Source: Streptantibioticus parmotrematis
GTDB lineage: Bacteria > Actinomycetota > Actinomycetes > Streptomycetales > Streptomycetaceae
Direction of reading: 5' to 3'
NCBI RefSeq assembly: GCF_019890615.1
Contig: NZ_JAINVZ010000013.1
Span: 62,001-126,000 of the forward strand
Length of the DNA: 64,000 nt
This document shows, one piece after another, positions 19,725 through 28,871 of this stretch. Made by a program: the position numbers and the translations under genes. The notes under the pieces were generated by a model. The model was not told where the DNA came from. It saw only the letters and a list, made by a program, of their open reading frames with translations, and did no database searches. Every line of letters starts with the position of its first letter. Within the stretch, counting starts at the first letter, position 1.

Positions 19725-20306
19725 TTATGCGACGCGGTGGGTGGTGGTGAGGTGGTGGGTGTGTTGGTTGTGGAGTGTGTCGCGTAGGGCTCTGAGGGCG
19801 TGGTAGGTGCGGGATTTGACGGTGCCTTCGGGTATGCCGAGGCGTTGGGCGGTTTGGCGGACGGGCTGGTTGAGGACGTAGATCTCGATGAGGACGGTGC
19901 GGTGGGTGGGGGAGAGGTGTGTGAGGGCGTCGCGCAGGATGTGGCGGTCGAGGATTTGTTCGAGGGGTTGGGTGGTGGTGGGGATGCGGGTGAGGGGTTC
20001 GTCTTCGACTTCGGTGGGACGAGCGGAGCGGGCGCGCAGCGCGTCTATGGCCAGGCGGCGGGCGACGGTCAGGAGCCAGGGGCGGACGGTGCGCGGGTCG
20101 TCGTGGAGGGTGTGGAGGTTGCGCCAGGCGCGGAGCATGGTTTCCTGCACGAGGTCTTCGGCGGTTTGGCGGTCGCCTTCGGTCCAGCCCATGAGGGTGC
20201 GCAGGAGTGAGCCGGCGTGCATGTCGTACAGGGTGCGCATCTTCTCGTCGGCGTGCTGGGTGCCGGTAGAGGTGATCGGGTCCGCTTCCGCCGTTGTGCC
20301 GGTCAT
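19725..20306 (-). CDS. ECF-type RNA polymerase sigma factor
   Basis: This is a 193-residue protein from the ATG at 20306, with GAAGGGAA upstream; an earlier in-frame start at 20375 is less likely. Region 2 is seen as LYDMHAGSLLRTLMGWTEGD followed by AEDLVQETMLRAWRN. Region 4 is seen as LTHLSPTHRTVLIEIYV, then the helix-turn-helix PVRQTAQRLGIPEGTVKSRTYHAL. Spacing and length are normal for extracytoplasmic-function sigma factors. No anti-sigma gene (zinc-finger or membrane type) is adjacent on either side. It is divergent from the LAL regulator at 20561, and the two share about 250 bases of upstream DNA. Confidence 0.9.
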   Translation of the reverse strand: MTGTTAEADPITSTGTQHADEKMRTLYDMHAGSLLRTLMGWTEGDRQTAEDLVQETMLRAWRNLHTLHDDPRTVRPWLLTVARRLAIDALRARSARPTEVEDEPLTRIPTTTQPLEQILDRHILRDALTHLSPTHRTVLIEIYVLNQPVRQTAQRLGIPEGTVKSRTYHALRALRDTLHNQHTHHLTTTHRVA

Positions 20307-20560
20307 CGTCCGTTCCCTTCGTGCCGTTTGCCCGGGGTTCGCGACCATCGTGGGCTCGTGGGCTCGTGGAGACATCCGTGAGACTCACGTAGATACGCAG
20401 CCAACGATTCGAAGGAGAAAGCCCTCAACGAAAGCGCTTACGCAAGGTTCGCGCACTGTTAAGCCCCGGGTGGTAGCCGCTTGTTCTCTGCTTCGACGTA
20501 CGGACCTGGTTCCCGTTCGTGATGGCTTCCGGTTATCGTCACCCCTACCCGGAGAAACAG

Positions 20561-23329
20561 GTGAGCGTGTTGATCGGACGCTTGGTCGAACTTGGCGTGA
20601 TCGAGGGGTTGTTGGGCGACCTTCAGAGTGATCAAGGGCGTTCGCTTTTGATCGAGGGAGAGCCCGGGATCGGCAAGTCGACTTTGCTGTCTAGCGTGCT
20701 GAGCCGAGCTGCGGAGCGTGGATGTGAGGTGCGAAGCGCTACCTGTGACGAGGAGAACCGCCAGTTCCAGCTGTCGCGGGTGAGTCGGGTGCTGGGCTTC
20801 GACGAGGCCTACCGTGATGCCGCCCCGCCGGAGCCTGCTGGACTCGGTGACCCAGTGGCCGCCAGGGTGGAGCGCTTTTTGACCCTGGTGGACAGGATGT
20901 GCGTGGAGCGTCCACTGGTCCTGGGGATCGAGGACCTGGAGTCGGCCGACGACGACAGCCTGCTGCTGTGGCGCCGCCTGTGTCGTGCCACCGCCCAGCT
21001 ACCGCTTCTCCTGGTCGGCACAGCCCGCCCGGAGTCCCGGCGCTCCGCGCTGGAGCAACTGCGCCGCGAGGTACGCGGCCAGCGTGGCGTACAGCTACGC
21101 CTCGGGCCATTGGGACCCCAGGAGACGGCCCGGATGGTGGCGGAGGAGACCGGTTCACCGCCCGGACCGCGACTGATAGGCAGGCTGGAGTCCGCCGCCG
21201 GAAACCCTTTCTACATCAAAGAACTGCTGGCCGCCCTGGTGCGGGAAGGGCAGATATCCCGTCGCGAGGGCACAACCGAACTCGTCGATGAACAGGGCGC
21301 TCCCGCCGGCTCTGTGGTTGACGGACCTCTCGCAGTCCTGGTCTCGAGTCGGGTGGACTTCCTGACGTCCGAGACCCGTGCGACACTGCGTCTCGCGGCG
21401 CTGTTGGGGCCCCGGTTCACCGTCGCGGAACTGGTCTCGTTGGAGGGAAGCACGCCGGGAACGGTGCTGGGTTCGGTTGAAGAGGCACTGGACGCGGGAG
21501 TGCTCGAGCCGGTCGGTCCAGCGTTGCGGTTCCGGCACGGACTCCTGCGGGAGGCGCTGTCGGCCGATCTGTCAGTCACCGAGCGGGATGAGCTGCGCCG
21601 ACGTGCCGCGCAGGCGCTCATCACCGCCGGCGCGGCGGTGGAAACCGTCGCGCGAGTGATCCTTCCAGCGCTCGCCACCGCCGACGGCTGGGAACTGGAC
21701 TGGCTGACGCGGAACGTCTCCCGGTTGGCCGACCGGGTGCCCGCAGTCGCGGTGGAACTGCTGGAGCACGCACTGCCCCACACCAGCGCCGACGACCCTC
21801 GGCACGCTCTGCTGGAGAGTCAGCTGGTCGGCGTGTGTTTTCTGCTGAACCGTTTCTCGCGGGTGGAGGAGTTGTGCCGCGGCATCCTGGCTCGTACCTC
21901 GGATCCTCATCGGATCGGCCAGGCGCGCTGGTTGCTGGGTATCACGGCGCTGCGGGGCGGCCGATATACGCAGGTGCTGATCGAGGTTGACGCTGCGATC
22001 CGCGATCCACGACTCGATGCGATGTGGCGCGCTCGGCACAGCGCACTGCGTGCGCTGGCACTGTGCTTCACCGGCGGGCCGGAGGCCGCCGGTGAAGCGA
22101 CGCGGGTCCTGGCCCTGGGGGAGGAGCTCGGCGACCCGACCACCATGGGATACGCGCTGCACGCGGCCTCGGTGCTCAGCAGCCGGGCGGGCGACCGAAC
22201 GGCGTCCCTGGCCGGGATCGACCGTGCGCTGGCGGCCATCGGTACCGAGCCCGCGTTGATCGATTTGCGTCTCGGCCTGCTCGGCAACCGGACGTCCACC
22301 CTCGACGACCTGGGCCGGTACAGGGAGGCAGCGGAGACCATGGCGCTGGCACTGGGGCTGGCCGAGCGCGTCGGCGCGCCGCGACTGTCAGCCTTGCTGG
22401 TGCAAAACGCCTCGCGGTGCTACACGGCCGGGCGCTGGGATGACGCGCTCGCCGAACTGGGTCAGGTGGAGCAACTGCCGCCGGGCCTGCGGCTGATACA
22501 GCACGGGGTCGCCGCGCTCATAGAGATGCGGCGTAGCCAGTGGCGGGAGGCCAGCCATCGGCTCGCGCAGCTCGACGGCGTGGAGGTGCCGCCCGGCTGG
22601 CCGAGTTCCGGCGGAAACCTGCTGGTCGCCCGCAGCCTGGCCGCCTCTCGTGCAGGCAGACCCCACGACGGGATGAGGATTTTGGCGGTCCTGCTGAGCC
22701 GTGAGTACGAGCGCAACATGGAAACGCGCAGTGACTGGCTACCGGATCTCGTCCGGCTCGCGCTCGCCGCAGGCGATACCGGGACCGCGTGGGCGGCGGC
22801 CGCGGCCGCCGCCAGGGACGCCGAGCACGAACCACTCCCGGGTAAGCGGGCCGCGGCGGAGTGGTGCCGCGGGCTGGCGAACGCGGATCCGGCCGCCGTT
22901 CTGGCGGCCGCCGACCTGCACCGGTCGGCCGGCCGAGTACCCGATCTCGGCGCGGCGCTGGAGGACGCCGCCGTGCTCCAGGCGCAGAGCGGCGACAGGC
23001 AGACCGCCTGCGGCACCCTCGGGGAGGCCCTCGCCGTCTACCACGACTTGGGGGCGACTTGGGACTCCCGGCGTGCCACGGAGCGGCTGCGGTTCCTGGG
23101 CGTGCGAGCGTCTGGAAGGCGGAGGCCGAAGACCGGTTGGGACTCCCTGACGGCCACGGAGTCACGGGTGGCCAGCCTGGTCGCGGAAGGTCGCTCCAAC
23201 CCTGACATCGCCGAGCGCCTGCTGCTCTCCCGGCGCACGGTGGAGACCCACGTATCGCACATCCTCGCCAAGCTCAGCGCCACGTCCCGCAAGGAGATCC
23301 GTGACATGGCCGCAGGACGTGACCAATAG
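20561..23329 (+). CDS. LAL-type LuxR-family transcriptional regulator with ATPase domain
   Basis: This is a 922-residue protein from the GTG at 20561 (GGAG ten bases before); an in-frame start at 20519 would add 14 residues. The N-terminus has the AAA/STAND P-loop IEGEPGIGKSTLL and a Walker B region VLGIEDLESADDDSLLLW. The middle is an array of TPR-like helices. The C-terminus is a LuxR/GerE helix-turn-helix beginning LTATESRVASLVAEGRSNPD and containing LLLSRRTVETHVSHILAKL. Large LAL regulators often activate biosynthetic clusters in Streptomyces, but this gene is 9 kb from the nearest biosynthetic gene here, so its target is open. Confidence 0.92.
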   Translation: MSVLIGRLVELGVIEGLLGDLQSDQGRSLLIEGEPGIGKSTLLSSVLSRAAERGCEVRSATCDEENRQFQLSRVSRVLGFDEAYRDAAPPEPAGLGDPVAARVERFLTLVDRMCVERPLVLGIEDLESADDDSLLLWRRLCRATAQLPLLLVGTARPESRRSALEQLRREVRGQRGVQLRLGPLGPQETARMVAEETGSPPGPRLIGRLESAAGNPFYIKELLAALVREGQISRREGTTELVDEQGAPAGSVVDGPLAVLVSSRVDFLTSETRATLRLAALLGPRFTVAELVSLEGSTPGTVLGSVEEALDAGVLEPVGPALRFRHGLLREALSADLSVTERDELRRRAAQALITAGAAVETVARVILPALATADGWELDWLTRNVSRLADRVPAVAVELLEHALPHTSADDPRHALLESQLVGVCFLLNRFSRVEELCRGILARTSDPHRIGQARWLLGITALRGGRYTQVLIEVDAAIRDPRLDAMWRARHSALRALALCFTGGPEAAGEATRVLALGEELGDPTTMGYALHAASVLSSRAGDRTASLAGIDRALAAIGTEPALIDLRLGLLGNRTSTLDDLGRYREAAETMALALGLAERVGAPRLSALLVQNASRCYTAGRWDDALAELGQVEQLPPGLRLIQHGVAALIEMRRSQWREASHRLAQLDGVEVPPGWPSSGGNLLVARSLAASRAGRPHDGMRILAVLLSREYERNMETRSDWLPDLVRLALAAGDTGTAWAAAAAAARDAEHEPLPGKRAAAEWCRGLANADPAAVLAAADLHRSAGRVPDLGAALEDAAVLQAQSGDRQTACGTLGEALAVYHDLGATWDSRRATERLRFLGVRASGRRRPKTGWDSLTATESRVASLVAEGRSNPDIAERLLLSRRTVETHVSHILAKLSATSRKEIRDMAAGRDQ

Positions 23330-23345
23330 CGGGTGTGCTCCCAGT

Positions 23346-23600
23346 TCATGTCGTCTCCTGAGCCTGCTGGTGATCGCCCTCGACCACCTTGGCGGCCGGG
23401 GACCTCTGATCCGGGGTCCCCGATACTGCGTGGACGTGAGAGACGACAGTGATCGCGGCGCGCACCAATCCGCCATGGCTGTGTTCGGACAGCCAGCCGA
23501 GTGCGGTGTACGGGCTCGTCGCACCGCCCACACTGAGTGTGGCGGCGACGACCAGTTGGTCCGTGAGAGCGACTAACGTCCTCGTCGGGCTGTGCAGCAA
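23346..23600 (-). pseudogene. Fragment resembling a MinD/ParA-like ATPase of type VII loci
   Basis: The translated stretch ALTDQLVVAATLSVGGATSP, then ALGWLSEHSHGGLVRAAITV and VVSHV, resembles the C-terminal part of the MinD/ParA-like ATPases (EspI-type) often found in actinobacterial ESX loci. In those proteins an ALxxADQLVVxxxPxxDGA strand-loop is followed by an xLxWLxxHGxxxLV helix and a VVxN strand. No P-loop or start could be found upstream on this strand, so only a decayed 3' piece is left. The assignment rests on a weak pattern. Confidence 0.35.
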
Positions 23601-24435
23601 GCCACTGCCTCGCAGTGACGCACCACTGTGTCCCTGCGGCGAGCCGGGGGCGTGGCGTTCCTGGGCCCCGCTTCTGTCGGCATGCCAGCCGCCGATAGGT
23701 CCAGCGTTGGCACGTCCTCCCGATTATGCAGGCGAGCGGATGACACGGTGCCGAGCTCGGGGAATTCGCCGCCCTCGACGCGGGAGCCCGGGGCGGCCCA
23801 GGTCATCAGCCTGGGCCCGCTCTCGTCATCATCTCGCGTTACCTTCTGTATCCCTGTGGTGGCACCGTCGTGGCGAGGTCTCACTGCGGGTCTCCGTGAC
23901 CGCCATCCCGCCCTCATCCCCTGGGGGCCGGGCACGCGGATCCCCTATACGTGGGCGGCTCCCGAAGCAGCCTCCATTTCTTCATACGGACGACGGAGAG
24001 GGTCGGTTCAGCCGACTCCATCCGGTGGGGCCCGTGGTGGCATGTTGTGGGCACGCCATGGGTGCGGTATGCGCGACGCCGGGCTGGGCATCCGGATCGT
24101 CCGGCATGCGTATGGTCCCGCAGAGATCTTTAAACGCGGAGGCGCCGGATCGGCACCTAGCGAGCCGCCTGCCCGGAGGAGAGCGCGCGCTTCCCGGAGC
24201 GCTGAGCCGACTTGCCTCGCGGTGGTCCATCAACTGACCCGAGTCGGCTGGGGCGTGGAGGGTTTGGCAAAAGCTCTGCGGACCAGACCCCGGCCGGTGA
24301 TCGACGCCCGACTCAGGGGCATGCGGCGCTCTGTGACCCGCGGTGCCGACGCGGCATGGCCTGACGGAGCAAAGGCAAATCCCGCGCCCTGGCGGAAGCT
24401 GAAGGGACGGTCAGGCCGGTCGAGCAGGGCTGATG
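23601..24435. other. Stretch without a convincing gene
   Basis: About 830 bases between the MinD-like fragment and the triple-module gene. Open frames on both strands encode low-complexity Arg/Pro/Ser sequence without ribosome-binding sites or recognisable motifs. It may be the decayed upstream part of the MinD/ParA-like gene, but no remnant could be matched. Confidence 0.45.
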
Positions 24436-25986
24436 TCATTGTGCACCAAGAAAGGTGAACGTGCTGGCCCGCAACTCAGGCCGGGGAAGGTACCGATTCC
24501 AGGACGGCTCGCCGAGCCGCTGCGCCTCCGCCCCGCCGCATTCGGTCGATACCACCGATGCCGCGTCGGCGACCAGAACACGCCGGCGCAGCCGGTCCGC
24601 GATGAGCTGGCCGAACGGCGGCCCCCCTCGATGCCATACGGTCGCGAACGTCATGACCACGCGCAGGTTCTGCAGCAGTTCCGGGGGCAGGGTCTCCAAG
24701 ACGGACAAGACCCGCTGCTGGTCTTCCTCGCAGGTTGCGTCACCGTCGGCCAACACCGTCATCCCGTCCCGGTCGGGCGGCAGCGCGGCGGCGGCCCGAT
24801 CGACGTCGGGCCGGGACGGAATCCGCATGTGCAGGCCCGCGGGGGCCGAGGCGAGGGGGGAGTCGTCCGGCGTCGTGTCCAGCACGGCTCGCAGGGCGCG
24901 CCCCCACGCGGGTGGAGGCGAGAGCGGTCCGTGCGGCTGCGGCGACACGGTGGGGGAGAAGCGCACCCAGTGGCCGAGGCCACCGTCGTCGTGCACGGCC
25001 AGTAGGTCGCGTCCGTTGGCGTGGAAGTCCAGTGCGGCGGCAGGCGCGTATACGGGTGCGTCCAGCAGGGAGGCCAATTCCTCCAGTTGCTCGGTCGACT
25101 CCCGCACCCCAGCGTACGGCCAGTCCAACTGGACCTGGTGGGTGGCTTCGGGAGGCAGGGCGCTGAGCAACTGCGTGCAAGCGGCGAGCAGCAGGGGGTC
25201 GAGTCCGCGTCCGTCCACCACGACTTGCAGTCGGTCCGCTGCGGGAGGCACTCGTGCGGCGAACGCCGCGAAGCGGCTGCTCGGCGCGCCGAGCGGGCGC
25301 ATCGCGTAACCGGCCGGGACGCGGTTGAGCACGGCGGGCAGCGACTCGGCCAGGTGGTCGTGCCGGGTTAGAGCGGTCTCCCACGTGGGCGTGGGATAGA
25401 GCGCTCCCACGCTCTGGACCGCCCGGCCCGGGCTGACCCGGTACCACTGCCAAAAGGCGCCCGATGTCATCTCCGGCGGCCCTGAAACGTAGGTGATCCC
25501 ACCGGTTCCGCGCAGTGGCCCGCTGGGCGCGACGAGATCGAGCTGGTGTTCACGGGCGAACGCGCGGCCTTCGACGGGTCCGATGGAAGGCAGGAATATC
25601 CGCACTGCCCGAGGACAGTCCTCGGGCAGCACCGATAGAACGCGCGCCATGGCGTCGAAGGTGTCCGGATCCGGGCCCATGCCCGCCACCACGACGGCGA
25701 GTCGTTCCTGGTCGGCGGGGATCTGTGCCACAAACGTGGCGTCCCGGACAGAGGGTGTACCGCGATAAAGCCAGACACCGGCCGGGATCAGACCCGCCTT
25801 CCATGGCGCCTTTGGTGCGGGGACACCGTCTCGGACGATCTCCCGCCACCACGGGGACGGGGGGCCCGCCGTGGCCGGCAGCTGCGAGATCCAGTCGGCG
25901 CTGAGCGGCTTTTCCAGCCAAGCGGGAGCAGCCTGCCCGCCGAACAACGGCATGTCCAGACCCGGTAGTTCGGGCAACTGGCCCAT
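24436..25986 (-). CDS. Hypothetical protein built of three copies of one module
   Basis: This is a 516-residue protein with no signal peptide or membrane segment. After 50 residues it repeats a unit of about 150 residues three times. Each unit has a strand of the kind RLAVVVAGMGPDPDTFDAM / RLQVVVDGRGLDPLLLAA / DGMTVLADGDATCEEDQQ, then VLSVLPED / LLSALPPE / VLETLPPE. Copies one and two also share a later region with YRVSPG / VRFSPT and PTPTWETAL / PPPAWGRAL. The family is not recognised. Modules of this look occur in large proteins encoded beside actinobacterial type VII toxins, which agrees with the nearby toxin and eccC genes. The start ATG at 25986 has GAAGGAGGG close by. Confidence 0.7.
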   Translation of the reverse strand: MGQLPELPGLDMPLFGGQAAPAWLEKPLSADWISQLPATAGPPSPWWREIVRDGVPAPKAPWKAGLIPAGVWLYRGTPSVRDATFVAQIPADQERLAVVVAGMGPDPDTFDAMARVLSVLPEDCPRAVRIFLPSIGPVEGRAFAREHQLDLVAPSGPLRGTGGITYVSGPPEMTSGAFWQWYRVSPGRAVQSVGALYPTPTWETALTRHDHLAESLPAVLNRVPAGYAMRPLGAPSSRFAAFAARVPPAADRLQVVVDGRGLDPLLLAACTQLLSALPPEATHQVQLDWPYAGVRESTEQLEELASLLDAPVYAPAAALDFHANGRDLLAVHDDGGLGHWVRFSPTVSPQPHGPLSPPPAWGRALRAVLDTTPDDSPLASAPAGLHMRIPSRPDVDRAAAALPPDRDGMTVLADGDATCEEDQQRVLSVLETLPPELLQNLRVVMTFATVWHRGGPPFGQLIADRLRRRVLVADAASVVSTECGGAEAQRLGEPSWNRYLPRPELRASTFTFLGAQ

Positions 25987-26079
25987 GACGAGCCCTCCTT
26001 CTCGTGGACGCGAGACCAGGACGCCCCCGACCGGTTACCGGCAACCGGTCGTCGGAGGTGCCGGACCAGGCCCGCGAGA

Positions 26080-26651
26080 TCAGTACCAGTTATGGTCCTA
26101 CCAGAGGCTCCACGCCTCGCACGGGCTACCGTAGCGGGGGCCCATGTAACCGAGGGCCCACTCGACTTGGGTCGGCGCTGTACCGCAGCAGCTAGGCGGG
26201 CCAAAGGGCGCGCCGGTGCGGCTGGGGCAAGAGGCGGGGGCTCGCAACCCGCGAGGTGTGCGGGGCGCGGGTTGGTTGCGGCCAGGTCACCGGCGTGCGC
26301 CGGGTTGGTGCCGTGCGGCGGCCGGCGCGTTGTGCGACTTTGGCGGCCTGGCCTGTTCTGGCTGGGCCGCCTGGTGCTCGCCGGGGCGTCATTCGGCAAC
26401 CGGACAAGGCGCGGGGGCCGCTGAGCAGATGTGACCATGACCGCTGGGTGCGTGGTCCGGCCGCTGGTGATTCCCACCGACGGGAGTGGCGCGGTCCCGC
26501 TCTCGGGCTTCGGAGTCCGGTGCTCATGCTGGAGGGTGGCCGAGGCGTGGGGGGCTCCGGCCAGGCTGACGGCGGCGGCCCCTGTGACCAGGATCCCGGC
26601 CGACGTAAGACGCCTGCGACGGCTCTCGGGAATCTGATCCGATCCCATCAT
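26080..26651 (-). pseudogene. Broken secreted transglycosylase-like gene
   Basis: On the minus strand an ATG at 26651 (second in-frame ATG 26648), preceded by GAAGGGACC, begins MMGSDQIPESRRRRLTSAGI and continues into a signal-peptide-like stretch ending PHASA, much like the start of the LysM protein at 15946. The 3' end, in another phase, reads PTQVEWALGYMGPRYGSPCE then AWSLW, a TAG stop at 26100-26098, then DHNWY and a final stop. That is the characteristic C-terminus of secreted SLT-type transglycosylases, here interrupted by an in-frame stop and separated from the signal peptide by at least one frameshift. The middle is Pro/Arg-rich and unrecognisable. Confidence 0.55.
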
Positions 26652-26932
26652 CGGTCCCTTCACTACTGCAGCGTTGTGCGATGTGTCCGGTAGGTGTCGG
26701 CTCGAGTGTCCACCCGACCCTGGCCGACATCTCACCGGACGGGACCGGGTACACGCGCACGGCTGAAGATACGGATGCTGTGAGGCCGAGGTTCAGCACC
26801 TGACCGGAAATGTGGATCTCGGGACCGGCGCCTGTACGCCGGTAGGGACCTATGACTTCGGAAAGTATCGCCGCCCGCTGTGGAAGCGCAGCATCAAGTC
26901 CATGATCGCCTGAGCGCGGCGCCGCACACGGC

Positions 26933-27043
26933 TCCGGCCTGAGCAGGGCACGCTGGGTGGTCGAGCGCGCCTTCGCCTGGCTGCACCAGTTCAAGCGGTT
27001 CCGCATTCGCTACGAACGACGCGCGGATCTTCAACAGAGCCTG
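26933..27043 (+). pseudogene. IS5-family transposase C-terminal remnant
   Basis: About 37 codons read SGLSRARWVVERAFAWLHQF then KRFRIRYERRADLQQSLL, the conserved W-V-V-E-R-x-x-A-W-L-H-x-F C-terminal signature (containing the catalytic Glu) of IS5-type DDE transposases. Nothing else of the element is left. It ends at the 3' end of the TetR gene on the other strand. Confidence 0.75.
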
Positions 27044-27044
27044 C

Positions 27045-27668
27045 TCAGGAGCCCGACGGCCCGGCGGCATGTCGACGCCATTGCGTCATCGGGCGCTTCG
27101 TGTTCGCGACGACGGCATGGAGCGACTGGAGTGTGTCGGCCAGCACTTGTCGCAGGGGTGTGGTTCCGGAGTCGTGGATCCATTCCTGCATCGCCGTCTG
27201 CTGTACGAGCATCCCGGCCCGGGCTGTGATCAGCGCCGTCGCGGCGTCCAGGCCTCGTTGCTGGAGCGCGGAGGCGACGATGCCGGTCAGTGTCTCCCGC
27301 TTTTGCAGCTCACGCTCCTGGAGTTCGGGGGTCGCCAGGATGATCCGGGCCCGGCGGGCAACCGCGTCACGACGGTCCTGGAACATCTCGTCGGCGACGG
27401 CCTGCAGGGCGCGTACCACGACCTTTAGTGGGGGCAGACCCTCATCCTGTGCGGTGATCTCGCGCATGACGATCTGCTTCTGCAACTCCGGCCCGCTCCC
27501 GAAGAGCGCCTCCCGTTTGTCGGTGAAGTGATTGAAGAAGGAGCGCTTGGTCAGGCCCGCCCGGCGGCTGATTTCCTCGATCGTGACGCGCTCGAATCCC
27601 TTCTCGGCGAAGAGCTCAAGGGCGGCGACCTGTAGGCGGTCAGCGGCATCGGGTTCCCAGCGTGCCAT
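27045..27668 (-). CDS. TetR-family transcriptional regulator
   Basis: This is a 207-residue protein whose first 50 residues are a standard TetR helix-turn-helix: LQVAALELFAEKGFERVTIE, then EISRRAGLTKRSFFNHFTDK. The C-terminal ligand domain is all-helical and unassigned. It is divergent from the reductase gene at 27780, and the 111-base gap contains two inverted repeats that are good operator candidates. The simplest reading is a repressor controlling itself and the reductase. The last residues run up to an IS remnant, so the natural C-terminus may have been altered. Confidence 0.9.
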   Translation of the reverse strand: MARWEPDAADRLQVAALELFAEKGFERVTIEEISRRAGLTKRSFFNHFTDKREALFGSGPELQKQIVMREITAQDEGLPPLKVVVRALQAVADEMFQDRRDAVARRARIILATPELQERELQKRETLTGIVASALQQRGLDAATALITARAGMLVQQTAMQEWIHDSGTTPLRQVLADTLQSLHAVVANTKRPMTQWRRHAAGPSGS

Positions 27669-27683
27669 GCACAGAAGTCTACT

Positions 27684-27734
27684 GATTGCGCTAAGTGCAG
27701 TCGAACTCTACAGCGATTGCATCAAAGTGCAATC
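27684..27734. promoter_or_regulatory. Pair of TetR operator candidates
   Basis: Two related inverted repeats lie between the divergent TetR and reductase genes. The first (27684-27702) is GATTGCGCTAAGTGCAGTC. The second (27715-27734) is GATTGCATCAAAGTGCAATC, whose seven-base arms are perfect. Their centres are about 31 bases apart, roughly three helical turns. They probably bind the regulator encoded at 27045-27668 and overlap both promoters. Confidence 0.7.
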
Positions 27735-27779
27735 ACCTGCGGCTCGGCAGGCTCATGCCGGCGCTGAAGGAGGTCCACC

Positions 27780-28674
27780 ATGCGCGTGTTCATCACCGGT
27801 GCCTCGGGGCACATCGCTTCGGCCGTCATCCCGGAACTGCTGGCGGCCGGGCACACCGTGACCGGGCTGGCCCGTTCCGAGAAGTCGGCGGCCCTCGTGC
27901 GATCCCTTGGTGCCGAAGTCCGGCACGGCGATCTCGACGACACCGAAGCCCTCACCACCGCGACTGGCGAGGCCGACGGAGTCATCCACCTCGCCTTCAA
28001 GCATGACGAAATGCGCTCAGGGGACTTGCAGGGCGCGGCTGCGGCCGACTTGCGCGCGATAGACGCGATGGCCGGCGCGCTGGAAGGAACGGGCAAGCCC
28101 TTCGTGGGAACGAACGGACTCCTCGGGCTGGCTCTCGCCGGCTTCTGCGGGACGCTCACTGAGAATGACGTGTGGCCCTCCGGCCCGCGGATCGATGCGG
28201 AGAACAGGGTGATCGCCCTCGCGGAGCATGGCGTGCGCTCTTCAGTCGTCCGCCTTCCCCCCCACAGTGCACAGCCTCGGCCGCTACGGTTTCGCATCTG
28301 GGCTCATCGCGCTCGCCCGCGCCGTGGGACGCTCCGGATACGTCGGCGACGGCTCGAACCGGTGGCCCTCCGTCGATACGCGCGATGCCGCCCGCCTCTA
28401 CCGGCTCGCCCTCGAATCCGCACCCGCAGGATCCCGCCTGCACGCCGTCGCCGAAGAATCGGTCACCCTGGGGGAGACCGCCGAAGGCATCACCCGCCAG
28501 GTCGGAGTCCCGACCGCATCCATCACTCGCGAGGCAGCGGCCGAGCACTTCGGATATCTGGCCTCCTTCATCGGCCTCGATACTCCGGCGTCGATCCGGA
28601 TCACCCGTGACCTGCTCGGTTGGACACCGGCACATCCCGGCCTGCTCGCCGACCTTCTCCAGGCGAGCAGCTAG
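27780..28674 (+). pseudogene. NAD(P)-dependent reductase/epimerase, frameshifted at a C run
   Basis: The gene has an excellent ribosome-binding site (AAGGAGGT at 27767-27774) and begins with the Rossmann motif VFITGASGHIASAVIPELLA. The first frame reads correctly to VVRLPP near 28260 and then degenerates; the expected continuation TVHSLGRYGFASGLIALARA, through to the natural stop at 28674, is in the next frame. The shift falls in a run of seven C at 28257-28263, where six would restore a protein of about 297 residues. It is either a slippage mutation or a sequencing error. It belongs to the extended/atypical SDR family (NAD-dependent epimerase/dehydratase-like) and is probably controlled by the divergent TetR protein. 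Confidence 0.75.
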
Positions 28675-28871
28675 AGGCGGTCCGTGGACGGAGAGCTGGC
28701 GGCAGCTTCGACGTGAGGCTGTGCTCTGAGTGGCTGATGTTCCGCACGATGGCATCCACAAGCCCGCTCGCTGTGGAATGGGACAACCTCTGAACTCTGC
28801 GGCAGCGAACCCGACCACCGGATCCACGGCGGCCAGCGCCCGAGGTGACCCTTTGAAAGGAGGCCCCACGG

